The notes: generated by a model not told the origin, from the sequence alone. Shown: positions 22,001-33,065, counted from the first letter of the stretch. The stretch: DNA of 60,000 bases from Polytrichum commune (GCA_950295325.1 OX485806.1:23500001-23560000), one strand, 5' to 3'. Translations and numbers: made by a program.

Positions 22001-22907
22001 TGAACAACACTAGTCGTTTTGGAAAGGCCCATGTAGTTAGGAAGGGTCAAATGCAAACATTTCTATAGAAATTAGATATGCTTCATGTGATCTTTGTTGC
22101 ATTGTCTTCATAACGTAATTGCTAATCCAAATGAATTATTGGACTAGGTAAGGGGACCATAGTGCTCAAAGTGTCCAAGATAGACTCTTCTACCATATAT
22201 CCCTATGCGCCCCATGATTCATAAGTTAAGTTGAGCATCCTAAGGTATATACTTATCTCTATGCACTCACTTCTAGTGAGGATATAAAACAAGCAATTAC
22301 CGAATCCAAATCGTGCATGTAACCATCTTCCTCAAAATAATTGGAGCTCATATGAATATCTTTCAATATCAAAGTAAAGATTGTCACGTTCATAATATGG
22401 TCATATACCCCCCCCCCCCAACCCCCCTCCCTTCCAAATATGTTGACTTATGAACATAAAATAGTTAGCATATTTTGAATACATAGTCCAATCTCTTTCA
22501 AACACATGTTTATTTATTGTCCATTTTTAGATCCACACCTAACCACATACCAATCAAATATAAGTGTCTAAACTATTGATGTGTTGGAATTAGGCATGTC
22601 TACTTAAAAGCTCAAAGCATTGGATGCATGTCAATCCGGTCCACCGTCCCTTGTATGCCAAGGCAACATGGCCCCCACCACAACACCTAAGTAGGTGACC
22701 AAAACTACAAGGCACCATTGAAACCCCCCCCCCCAACCGACCAAACCCTAGGGCCCGGTCCCCATTGACCGAGTCTCGGAACCAAGCCAACACTACTTAG
22801 TTGCTTGCGTGGCATTGGGAAGGGAATCAACACGAGCATGTATCTTAAGTATTTAAAGAGCTCCGGCTTGTTGATTGTTTCTTGTTCCAATACACGTGCA
22901 ACCAAGC

Positions 22908-23810
22908 TACAGTCTAACCTTGATAATGTCACACCATCCGTTTCACCAAAAAGAGTGATATAAACAAGGTGTGACATATTTGATAATGTCACATTTTGAA
23001 GATTTGTGCATAATGTGATATTATAAAAAAAAGGGGTAGAAAATCAAAATAAAATTACAATGTAAAAAAGAAAATAACAAATACGAGACTTCAATGTTTT
23101 TGAATGTAAAATCTAATTCAAATTTGTGAATAACAACAAGAGCACATCATAACGTGTCATTGAGATCATGTAAAGACCTCTCACACAAAGAAGCTTCTAA
23201 TGTCACATTGTTTTGTTGATGTTAAATGTGCAACACCAATTCTAATGAGTTTGTCATGGATTTTTTCCATTCCTAACAACTCCAGAGTGTTGAAAATCTG
23301 AGAACCTTGGCTAGCCATAAAATTCAAAACATCTTTAGCATATTTTTGTGCATCGCTTAGCTTCACTACTTTAGACTCATCATCACTGCTATCAACAATC
23401 AATGGGTCTACTTCCATGGAATCAAGAACTTGTTCGCCATCTTGCACTAATTGCACAAGCTCCTCAGTAGAATATTCCACCTCAAAATCATCTTCACCTT
23501 CCATGTTTATGTACTCCAAAGGACAAAGCTTTTCTACAGGCTTGCCTTTGACATCCAAACCCAAATTCAATGTGGCGATGAGATTGCCCATCCATACTAC
23601 AATCTGTCCATCCAACCATCACATACAATCCATCCATACTTGGTATTATCACATTTACACTACGGATTTTGGAAAAAAATAGTGATATTACCAAGGGTGA
23701 TAGGGATAATAACGAGGGAGTTTTACACTATGAAAATCGGTTTCAAACTTTTAGGTGACAATATCAAGGTGTTCTATTAACAAGGGTGACATTATCAAGG
23801 TTAGACTGTA
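22908..23810 (-). mobile_element. Internally deleted pogo-like (Tc1/mariner) element, TA TSD
   Basis: Element 22,910-23,808 (899 bp). The first 23 bases of each end are perfect inverted repeats beginning CAGTCTAACCTTGATAATGT. TA flanks both sides (22,908-22,909 and 23,809-23,810), while the uninterrupted block R copy 1 reads GCTATTGG with one TA. Weaker copies of the TIR motif lie just inside both ends. CAGT ends with TA duplication are typical of pogo/Tigger elements. It retains the C-terminal part of a transposase on the minus strand. Confidence 0.92.
23181..23615 (-). pseudogene. C-terminal fragment of a pogo-type transposase
   Basis: A 144-codon frame rich in acidic residues in the middle (SSDDES), a helical segment resembling the tail of pogo/Tigger proteins, and the terminus KQCDIRSFFV. 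QCDIRSFF fits the PCNA-interacting (PIP) consensus Q-x-x-I-x-x-F-F, and Drosophila pogo transposase is known to bind PCNA through such a tail. The DNA-binding HTH and the catalytic DDE/D region are absent, removed by the internal deletion, so it cannot catalyse transposition. Confidence 0.6.
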
Positions 23811-23872
23811 TTGGATAAAATTGTCATGATGAAACACTATGATACTTTCGGAAGTAACTTCAAGGATGTGAG

Positions 23873-24455
23873 TGACATAGCAATGTGTAACTCTGAATAG
23901 CAAGTGACACTAAATACCATATACTACGTGTACTAAGTTTGCATCAACAATAGAGTCCATCCTTATGGGGACGAAAATGCTCTCTATTCATGCTTGTTCA
24001 CACATTTGGAGCCAGTGTTTACATCCATCCAACATTTCAATTGATTGAGAGCAAACTGGTGAATAATGATCATGTATGTAAATCAGGCAATTTTACTTTT
24101 AAGAATTTGAGTGTGTACATGAGATGTCCATAAAAACATGTAATTGAAAATTATATTATCTCTATCTCACTTGGTCATATTGACATGAAATTATTCTCTT
24201 GTGACACACCTCCTTGTCAACGGTTATCTAATGCCATCAAATAGGACACTTGAAAATTCGGGAGTTTGAATATAGTCATGGTCCTCGGCCATAGTGTAAA
24301 GTGGCCCTCGGATTCTGCTCGTGGAGGGAGGGAAGTATGATATGTGAGCATATGTCTCATTCATCCAACACAAAAGCCCTGAAATAACATGCAATCCAAA
24401 GGTTACTTTTTAAAGTTGATTTGACACTATAATTAGTCTCAAAGGGCCTGAATTA
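23873..24455. other. Mostly featureless; lone GGGCCACTT-type terminus near 24,281
   Basis: GGCCATAGTGTAAAGTGGCCC at about 24,281-24,301 resembles the right end of the element at 30,759-31,225, but I find no partner left end. Confidence 0.45.
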
Positions 24456-25102
24456 TAGTGTTCTCCCACTTAAGTACCCACTTTGAACCGGAGCCGTTGG
24501 TGCGCACTTAGTTGGGAGGAGCGTATTTTACTCATATCGCTTTCTAGACCCTTTGATTCAATGAATCGTAACAGGATACGGATGAGACTTGAGGCAGCCC
24601 GCTTGACTGAAGCCCAACGATGTGAAATCATTGCAAAGTTGAGCAAGCCGAATGCGCCAAGTAAGCGGGAGTTGGGGCGGGAGTATGAAGTCAGTGAAGG
24701 TGCCATCCAGAAAGTTATGGAAACAATGTGAATTGAATGACCACCTATCGATGACGAAATCCAACCTGTCGAGACATTTGTTGAATTTGAAAGTGCTACC
24801 GATTTCAAAGGCTTTGAAGCTCTATTGTCCTTGATATCGACGACCAATTGTTTTGCTCCCATGTTCAAACGGAAGTTGGACAAATGTATGATGAGTTGTG
24901 ATGATTGTTTGAGACGTTACAACAAAACGTCAACAAAATGACAATGAATGTCAAGCATAAAAAAAATCATGCATTCACGGCAAATGACTATGCATGACAT
25001 GTTCAAACAATAAAGTATAAACCTTGATTTTTGTCAAAAAAATTGCACACTTAACTAGGATGCGTACTAAACAGGTGCGTACTTGAGAGGGAAATTATTG
25101 TA
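24454..25102 (+). mobile_element. Second pogo-like remnant, TA-flanked, imperfect TIRs
   Basis: Element 24,456-25,100. The left end TAGTGTTCTCCCACTTAAGT and the reverse complement of the right end, CAATAATTTCCCTCTCAAGT, are similar and continue into AC[C/G]CAC. TA flanks both ends. Differences (T for C at the first base, A for G at the third) look like cytosine deamination from a CAGT end. The TIRs are unrelated to those at 22,910, so this is a different family. It contains an HTH-domain frame. Confidence 0.65.
24559..24731 (+). pseudogene. N-terminal HTH (CENP-B/pogo type) transposase fragment
   Basis: The frame contains RLTEAQRCEIIAKLSKP, then SKRELGREYEVSEGAIQKVM, the helix-turn-helix pattern seen at the start of pogo/Tigger transposases and CENP-B-like proteins. 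It stops soon after. Downstream, another frame (about 24,741-24,900) reads DDEIQPVETFVEFES and may be the acidic C-terminal region joined by an internal deletion. I use the ATG at 24,559; the frame is open back to 24,483. Confidence 0.6.
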
Positions 25103-25394
25103 GTCTACATGAAGTCATTTGAGATGATTTGACAACAAACTTATAGTGGACCAACTTTTTTTTTATGTTTGATGGATAAAAGATAAGCTCGTTTGAGATG
25201 ATTCCCTCTCATATGTTCATAGGCAACAATTCCATTTGGGTTAAGAACTACAAAATTTGAAACAACAAACATCGAAACACAAAGTACTCAATTTACACAA
25301 CATAAAATAAGCGGATCTAATGTGGTTACTCATCTTAAATAAAAATATACTTTTGAGTGGTGTGTGGTTCTAGTGTGGATTTAAGAATGGACAT

Positions 25395-25427
<33 letters not shown>

Positions 25428-25429
25428 AA
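25103..25429. other. AT-rich with a TA/TG microsatellite
   Basis: A (TA)n(TG)n run lies at about 25,395-25,425; nothing else recognised. Confidence 0.5.
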
Positions 25430-26090
25430 TCATATGTCTAAAAGAGATTGCACTATGTGTTCAAAAATGTTGACCATTCTAAGTTCAATAGTCGGCATAA
25501 TTGGGAGAATCTATATGATCACCTAACAAGAAAAGAAAAGAAAATCTACACTTTGACAATGATAGATGCTTGTATGAAGTCCAAAACTTACGAGGAAAAT
25601 GCTTATGAGCACACTTTGGATTTTCTAATCACATCATACTAATTGTATGTTTCATATCTTATGAGAACTTGTGGGTGCATACATGAAACTGTCCATTTAA
25701 GGTCTACTTAACTTGATTTAAAAGGCAAGTGCAATAATAGGCTCCCTCTCTCAAAGGCAACTAGAGCTAGCATAAGGTAGGTGGGTCTTAAGTGGTTAAT
25801 TATTTTCCAACTAGTCCACCTCTCCTAGGATATGAAATAGCAATTAGTACAATGTACAAAAGTTAGCAAACCTAAATAAAGTTGTAGACAATTTCCTCGT
25901 CATTTTTGGAGCTCCTATGAACATCTCATTCAGTATTAAAGTGAAGAGTCTATGCTCATTGAATGATCATATAAATCCCTTCCCCCCCTCTCCCCCCATT
26001 CAAGTTAAGTATTATATCTAGAATAGTAGAATGGTAATCATGTTTTGAGCACACAATCCAATCTCTTTCAAACAAATGTCCTTTTCGTAT
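25430..26090. repeat. Two old inverted copies of the R core
   Basis: 25,430-25,660 (reverse orientation relative to R copy 1) and 25,790-26,090 (same orientation as R copy 1) both match the part of R from the AATCTCTTTCAAAC end to the GTTACATGCACGATTTGG region, with heavy divergence. They therefore form a weak inverted pair with each other. Confidence 0.5.
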
Positions 26091-26696
26091 TTGTTCCTGG
26101 GACTACTTCATTATAAAACTACCAATAAGAAAAGCTACCAAATAAGGGTTGTCAACATAAGTTATAAGTAATTGGCTCATAAAGGTCACATGAATCTCTA
26201 GCTCATCAATACACTGCCATGTGGCGCTTAGTCAAAGACCCCTAGTTGCAACCCAAGATACAACTCCCTCACCCCTCCAAAGTTAACTCTTAACCTAATG
26301 TAGAAGTACATTAGGGTCAAAACGCCAAAAATCATGGTTAATTACACCAAGCTTTCCAAATTTGTTTGTATTTTCCCACTGATTCATAGCTCCCCTACAA
26401 GTGACATGTCATACCCCCACCCCTTCAATGCACCACATGTCATTGTATGATCAACTGGACACAATCTAAAAGATGACGTGAAATTGAAAGTTAGGATGCA
26501 TGGACATGCTCAATTGGACCTTTAATGTACAATATTTGTAATTAACTTAGGTCTTGACTTGGACGTCATCTTGTCAAAACCAAAGTTTGTCGGGTCATGG
26601 TGTTTGTTTGTGTGTGTGTGTCTAGAGAGAGAGAGAGAGAGATTTCAATTGAAATAATCAATTGCCTCATCCATACCAATGAGATTTATTTATTTA
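26091..26696. other. No recognisable feature
   Basis: AT-rich; a GA microsatellite lies at about 26,623-26,641. Confidence 0.45.
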
Positions 26697-27242
26697 TCAT
26701 AACTTCTAATTTATTGTAAGAGGATCAAAACATTTGTCTACATTTTTTAATTGCCCCCAAAAAATCGACAACGCCAACTTTTAGAGTTGGCATGAATGAG
26801 GGATGCTTCATCTTGATCATAGCCACAAACTCATATGTAAACATGGGACATATTTATTGAGGCTATGAGACAAGTCCTTCTAAAGTACACATGTTTGATA
26901 CTTTGATGATACCGCACAACATCCTTCTTCTTTTTTATAATACTTCTCAACGACATTTGGAGATTTCAATAACGTTAAATTACTTCTAGAAATATAGAAA
27001 ATACTTATGGCCCCCGATAACCAATTCCTTGTGGGCGGTTAAAGCAACTCCTATAGATATTGAGAATTGATTCTCTTAGTAATTGGCATCTTTGGTTTTG
27101 GGGAACAAGATCCATGTCCACAATAATGATACTTAGTGTAATGCACATATGTTTTTTCAAATCCTTACTGCCCCCACTAATCACTGGGAGAATGTAGCCA
27201 CTCTCTAAACCCATTCACACTCTTGATTCTTGAGAATCAAAA

Positions 27243-27276
<34 letters not shown>

Positions 27277-27278
<2 letters not shown>

Positions 27279-29696
27279 ATCTTGATTTCTTGAATTACGG
27301 GCTCCATAGAATATCTTACGGGCTGCCCGTAAAAGAAACGAAAAGAAATTATAATATTGAGAGTCTATATTCAGAGTCACCTCTGACAGACTCACCTCTG
27401 ACATTGTGAGATAGTTTCTGTAGACTAACAGTTCAGAAAACTCCGCATAGGCAGGCCTCTGCAAGCAGTAACAACAGATTGTGTGATACCCATGTGAAAT
27501 TGAGGCTACTACGACAGTCTGTTACAGAATAGTTCAAGTCTACAGAATTTAACGAAGTTTGGGCGAAATCAGATATCTGCTCAGTGTAGTTCAAATTTGA
27601 AAACAACGATTTACACTGTTCAAGATCCCACAGTAGCTTCAAGATGAACAAGATTAGCTCATCTCACGACGACTTCAAGGTGTAGATCCAAGATTAGCTT
27701 AAATTGCACAGACTACACTTGAAGAAGAATAAGATTACATGGGATATTCAGCTATTCACTTGAATTCAACCAATTCTTGATTCAAGATTGCATGATCATA
27801 TATCTTTTTCAATCTATGCAACTAAATATGTAGAGGATGATGAATTTTACCTATTTCCAAGGAAGTGGTATAGCCTTGTTGACATCGATAACAAGTAAGA
27901 GGTCTGCTAACACCTGATGTACGCTCTACTAACTTACTTTTTGGTACTTTTGGGGAGCATGGGCACAGGTGAGGACCTATTCTACAAGTGTTGCGCACCT
28001 TCCGAAGAATTGTCCACTCATTACATCTTTCCAAGCAATTTCTCTTTGAAATTTGGAATAGTGAATATGAGTATTTCTTTCTGAAAAATACTTTACTCTC
28101 TACTTGTTGATTCATTCCTGTATTTGATTTACAATCAGGATATACAAACATGCTGTGAATTCTAAAACGCTACAAATATATTTTGCTGATACTTCCTGGC
28201 TTATACATAGTTTACTGAAAATCTCACAGAACTGTCTAATGTCAAAGTGACCTCTGAATCACTGAGTGACAAACGCAGCTAGTCTTTGCGATGTCTCAGT
28301 GAACAGGAAGGGAGAAACAATTTTATAGCAGTATTGTGAAAAAGTTTCAAAGGGACTCACACCCTAAGCCTGTTGGATTCACCACTTGAGAGTTGTTCAT
28401 AAGACCATGGTACTGAATAAATAGGATTTTGAAGAAATATAGACTCGAAACAGTTCTTCTGCCATTTGAAAAATGAAGGAAGAAACGTTCTATTGATTCA
28501 CCAGACCCAGAAATAACCCACACTCGGTGGTGAATGAATGACCATATGAGAAATTATTCATATGGAAGTACTTTCGAAATTCAGGTAATTTTGAAAACAT
28601 TCATAACGTGTGCAGTCTCAATGGATATCTAGGAATTGGTCACATACAGTATACATTATATAATACTCTCGGGGAAACCCATAACCCAGGCTTGTCTCAG
28701 TAACAATTCGAGAACAGGTCACATGGGTATGTTGACAAGAAACTCTATACAAGATATCTGAAAAAGTTTCTATGAGGAGATCTGAACTAACATAGTTCTT
28801 GAACAGATCCCTCCTATATGACGAAATATGGTTTTCTAAGTATCATTAGTGGCCAGTTAAGAGGTAGTTATTCTTAACAAACTAGCAAGTCCAATTTAAG
28901 AGTCAGTCTTCATTCCTCATTTTTTAGCAGCCAGTTGAGAACTAATGATTACAGAAATACTCCCGGGGGAAGGAAACTTTCTAAGATCCGCACACCCGAG
29001 GTTCTTTTAGTGTGACCATTAAGAGAGATAGTTATAAAAAAAAGTTTAGTCATACATACTCACATACGATACATCTTTCGATGACCAGTTGAGAGATGAT
29101 CGAATATATGGGAATGGGACTCAGAGGATATCTATCCCTATGCTATGTTCGAAGACCATATCAGAAGGTTAAGGTCACAAAAATGTGGTCAGATGGCGTG
29201 AAGATTCATACCTGAGGTATTCTCAGTAACCGTATGAGAAATTGGTTACAGTTTGTAACCCGTGGTTAAAAATTTGAGGGAACCCCATCTCCCCTACTTT
29301 TTCAATAGATATGTGTACACTGATGGGATTGATATAGTTCTAAAGAAACAGGAGATACAGGTTGGCAAGACGTATACTACTTGATAAGAATTAATATTTT
29401 TCTTAACAGAGTTTTACAGTTTGGTTGTGTATAATATGTAGTATTATACAGGAACTCTGATGTTGAGAAATTACTGGTCTACAAGAAGGAGTGATTTACC
29501 CACATGAGTCAAACATGATCACACCAGTTTTTACTTGAGGACTCATAGAATGAGAAATGATTACTCACATACCACTTGATTATCGAGACCCTGCTTTGAT
29601 AGGGATGTTTGTTGTCAGCTATGCTACCTAACATGACTCTGCAATAGGGGTGACCTAACCTATTGTGACAAGAGTTCAATCCAGACAAGATTAGTC

Positions 29697-29698
<2 letters not shown>
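27277..29698. mobile_element. 2.4-kb insertion inside a CT microsatellite, class unknown
   Basis: Absent from block T copy 1. It starts ACATCTTGATTTCTTGAATT and ends AAGATTAGTCAG, with CT runs on both sides that could be the duplicated target. I found no LTRs, no terminal inverted repeat and no convincing protein. One minus-strand frame of 109 codons (27,822-28,151) contains CRIGPHLCPCSPK and CYRCQQG, with no family recognised. The right half carries a degenerate hairpin repeat array. It may be a microsatellite-targeting retroelement remnant or a fragment of a larger element. Confidence 0.6.
28370..29255 (+). repeat. Degenerate tandem array of dyad motifs, period about 75 bp
   Basis: A motif resembling TGACCAGTTGAGAGATGATC recurs near 28,380, 28,538, 28,702, 28,852, 28,930, 29,012, 29,084, 29,152 and 29,226. 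Spacing is about 70-80 or about 150-165 bp. Several copies can fold: TTCGAT...ATCGAA (29,077), GTAACC...GGTTAC (29,225), ATGAAT...ATTCAT (28,532) and GACC...GGTC (29,153). Upstream of many copies lies CCxGAGGxxxTCTCAGT-like sequence. Confidence 0.6.
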
Positions 29699-29755
<57 letters not shown>

Positions 29756-30391
29756 ATGAAGTATCAAGGAACCTCTTGAAGTTCCTTGATGTCCATGCTT
29801 TGAACTTTTCCATACCAACTGACTACAATTTTTTTGAGAGGCATAGCTTTGCCTCTATGTTATAGTCATAAACATAGAAAGATAACCTTACGAACTGTCA
29901 TTACATTTCACAAATTCAAACGGTTAATGATTCAAACATATTTAATTTAAAAATATTACACGATCTCAACACATTTTGTTGTGATCACTAGATGACACTG
30001 CATCCAAAAGAAATACATGTCTAAATTGAAATGATCTCCAAAATGATTCAAAATACACATTTGAAAATTTGTAAAAATAACACATCGACTCTGGTTGACA
30101 TAACTCTTGTCATTGTATTGGTAGGTACAATACAAAGGGCACATTTTTCCATGATCTCATATTCATTGCAACTAATTAGACACCACTCGACAAAGATGAG
30201 ACATAAATTGTGGTAATTCTTGATCACATGGGAATCAACCCTTGACGTACTGAGTGCCCCATTCATGGTTGATAGTTGATTTCTTCTCTAGATTAACTCC
30301 ACCAAACTCATTCATATGTAGTCGAAATAACTATAAAACATCAAGTCGACATGGATATATACTCATTATCTTATGACGAGTGCAATTTGGA

Positions 30392-30758
30392 GATGATTAG
30401 AATGTGTTAAAAAAATGTCAAAGTGGGAAGTGATCATGTTTTTGTTGTGTTGGGAGTTCATGTGAGGGTACTCCCTCCAATCAATGCTTGCCACTTCAAT
30501 GCAAACTTTGCACAAGCATCGAAGATGCTTATTTTGGTACACATGGAATATTCATGGATGTTCATGTAGAAATAGTCTTCGTGCTTACATCAACCGTTCA
30601 ATTTAACAATTGGACACTCTTTGGATGTCAAAGAAAATCATTGCACATATATGTGGCTAGGAGTATGGGGCAACGTACATACTCCATATGCACGGTGGCT
30701 AGCATTTTATGGTTTACACATTATGGCATAAGAATTCATGGACGTGCTCAATTATTGA
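30392..30758. other. No recognisable feature
   Basis: A 94-codon plus-strand frame (30,488-30,772) has no recognised motif. Confidence 0.4.
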
Positions 30759-31225
30759 GGGCCACTTCATAATGTGGCCGCAGGCCGAGAGGCCGTCGAT
30801 TTCCACCAATTAGATTGCAAGAAACCAAGAATTCGGCCTCTCGACTCTTCACACTAGAGGCCAAAGTCCAAAGGCCGTCGTAATTTAAAATGTCTACATG
30901 GCAATACTTTTGACCAAGGCAACAAGCTCTCGAAGAAAGTTTGGGTCCAACATGAATGAAAACCCAAACTATGGTCAAGAGGCCGTCAATTTTCTCATTT
31001 AAAAAAAAAAAAAAACTAACAAGATCTTGGCCGTTAGTTTGGAGGGGTTGTTTTGGGCAGCGAATAAAGTGAGATGCTCCCTCTTCCTTTACACTTTGGG
31101 CTTGGCCTTGGCCTTTGGAGGCTTCACACTATGCTCCAATTCCTATATTTTATTGGCTACTTTTAGCTCATTTATTTAGACTCCCATGGCCTCTCAACTT
31201 GGATGGCCATAGTGTGAAGTGGCCC
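30759..31225. mobile_element. MITE-like element with GGGCCACTTCA ends
   Basis: The left end GGGCCACTTCATAATGTGGC pairs with the right end, whose reverse complement is GGGCCACTTCACACTATGGC. The ends match the 9,592 family over the first 11-14 bases. GGCCGTCG/A repeats inside (about 30,792, 30,872, 30,982). Flanks are TGA and TAC, so no target duplication is visible and the ends may have been altered. Confidence 0.65.
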
Positions 31226-31539
31226 TACGTTTCTCCCATCTAGTGGATGATGCAAGCATTAAATCCTTTTTATAGGTAAATTGATTGCTCAAAGGTATTT
31301 TTCGAGGGATACAACATGGCATATTTCTTGCGAACCACTCCCTTCAATTGCTATAGTATAAAAATCAGAGGATCATTTGTGACTAGTTTCCACCTTGAAA
31401 TAGCTCATCTTCCATGTTTCAAGATCCTAAGGACAAATCTATCCCGGAAAATTCCACAACTAACATTGAGTGACATTCGAACCAACTCTTTCATAGCCTT
31501 GGGACATTAAATTTTTTGGGGTTTCCTAGGACACAAAGG
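31226..31539. other. No recognisable feature
   Basis: AT-rich, one 64-codon frame without motif. Confidence 0.4.
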
Positions 31540-32050
31540 TTAGGCCCTTGCCACACTGGCGGCATCTGCAGAGGGCTTCCGCTGATGTGGCTCGTAAGTT
31601 ACGTGGCTACAGACTCCGGCAGCAGGAACTACCAGCGGATTTCCACTGGAAATCCGTAGACCCCGCTACACGTCACGCCGTGGCCCACCTGCACCGCCCT
31701 CCTTCCCCGATGCTCTGTGCGTGGTTGTCGTCTGCCGCTCTTCTCCGACTCTCCCTGCTCCTCTGCGCCTCGCCTCGTCGATGCTGGATGTCTCCTCTCC
31801 TCTCCTGCTCGCCTCCCTCGCTGCTTGTCTCCCGCACGCCTCCCTCGCCCTCTCTCTGGTCGTCTCTTGAACTTCTCCAACGCCGGTCGTCTCCGACTCC
31901 GACTCGCTTCCCTCGCTGGCCGTCTCCCGCTCGCCAAACTCGGCAGTCGTCTCCGACTCGCGTCCCTCGCCCCTCCTCTCCGGCTAGCCTCCCTCGCTGC
32001 CCGACGTCTCCCTCGCTCATTTCTCAGGTAAGTTGTAAGTGAATGGAGTT
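31540..32050 (+). promoter_or_regulatory. GC-rich CT-repeat island, possible promoter/leader with splice donor
   Basis: An abrupt GC-rich tract with CTCGCCTCCCTCGCTG-type repeats, like the CT-rich leader of the importin-alpha gene. It ends in TCTCAG followed by GTAAGT (about 32,024-32,034), a strong 5' splice-site consensus. Long frames on both strands (up to 164 codons) are R/S/P-rich, as expected from GC-rich repeats, and I do not call them coding. It could be the first exon of an unrecognised gene whose later exons lie in 32.1-33.1 kb. Confidence 0.4.
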
Positions 32051-32158
32051 GCACTGGATGCACTGTCGATCGGTAAGAAGAGACTTGGTTCTGCCATGGA
32101 AATTGGTGATGAGCAATTACTATTAGATTCGGGAAATGCTTCCGAGACGAAGTACAGA

Positions 32159-32898
32159 GTGCAGAGACCTCGCAAATTATGGAGCTGAGAGAAATATTGA
32201 GGACAAAGCTAGGCGCTAGGCGCTACACTAACAACTTCCTTTCTGTCTCTTCAATCCAGAACTAATCAACAGGCAAGCGTAGTAGCGAGGAGGAGTTCCG
32301 TATCACAGCCGATTTGATCTTATGTTTTGCACTAGCAGAGTAGGCACCAGGAAATTTCCTTCAAGTAATGATCCTGATTCCTGCCGTATACGTCGTTGCT
32401 CTCTTGAGCGTGGGCAGTGGGAGGAAATTACGCGGCTTACTTCGTTTGGTACTTGGATCAAAGTTCCTTTCCCTGCAATGATGCCGCATCGCCCTCAGCC
32501 CTAAATTTGAATTGCTTACAAAAACTTCGTGCAGAGACCTCGCAAATTATGGAGCTGAGCAAAATATTGAGGACAAAGCTAGGCGCTAGGCGCTATACTA
32601 ACAACTTCCTTTCTGTCCCTTCAATCCAGAACTAATCAACAGGCAAGCGTAGTAGCGAGGAGGAGTTCCGTATCACAGCCGATTTGATCTTATGTTTTGC
32701 ACTAGCAGAGTAGGCACCAGGAAATTTCCTACAAGTAATGATCCTGATTCCTGCCGTATACGTCGTTGCTCTCTTGAGCGTGGGCAGTGGGAGGAAATTA
32801 CGCGGCTTACTTCGTTTGGTACTTGGATCAAAGTTCCTTTCCCTGCAATGATGCCGCATCGCTCTCAGCCCTAAATTTGAATTGCTTACAAAAACTTC
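32159..32898 (+). repeat. 370-bp tandem duplication
   Basis: Units 32,159-32,528 and 32,529-32,898 begin GTGCAGAGACCTCGC and differ at only about five or six positions. Each contains a 60-codon frame starting MFCTSRVGTRKFP, conserved between units with two differences. No protein family recognised. Confidence 0.92.
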
Positions 32899-32935
32899 AG
32901 TGCATAAGGTATGATCAGAGAAGCCAGATAATGAG

Positions 32936-33065
32936 GATGTCAACATATAACCGCTTGGACTTGCAAACACTAGGATGTCAACTGGTTATGCCCAAAAATC
33001 TGCCCGATCAGTGCTTCCTATCCGTGAGAAGTCATTCAGCGATGTTGGTTTTCAATGATGTATAA
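32936..33065 (+). pseudogene. Fragment of the LDLxTLG gene family
   Basis: Reads MSTYNRLDLQTLGCQ then MPKNLPDQ before a stop. It corresponds to the minus-strand fragment at 505-706. It follows the tandem duplication in one open frame (32,787-33,065), so it might be a real exon of the putative gene starting at the GC-rich island. Confidence 0.4.

Larger units (their letters stand above)
22001..23872 (+). repeat. Repeat block R, copy 2
   Basis: Direct relative of 11,873-13,589. It lacks the exon-1 fragment, the short retroposon and the CCCGGGTA MITE, so it supplies empty sites for the latter two. It is interrupted by a pogo-like element at 22,910-23,808. Confidence 0.85.
26697..30391 (+). repeat. 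Repeat block T, copy 2, interrupted
   Basis: Direct copy of 15,518-16,727. Its halves are 26,697-27,276 and 29,699-30,391, separated exactly at the CT microsatellite by a 2,422-bp insertion. CT runs flank the insertion on both sides (27,245-27,276 and 29,699-29,750). Confidence 0.85.

Noticed and set aside
24281-24301. Complete GGGCCACTT-type MITE
   Set aside because: Only one terminus is present; no partner end was found within several kilobases.
28370-29255. CRISPR-like repeat array
   Set aside because: Repeats are degenerate, spacing is uneven, and the genome is eukaryotic.
31629-32063. Long R- and S-rich frames on both strands
   Set aside because: They arise from a GC-rich CT repeat tract that is open in several frames; composition is not protein-like.
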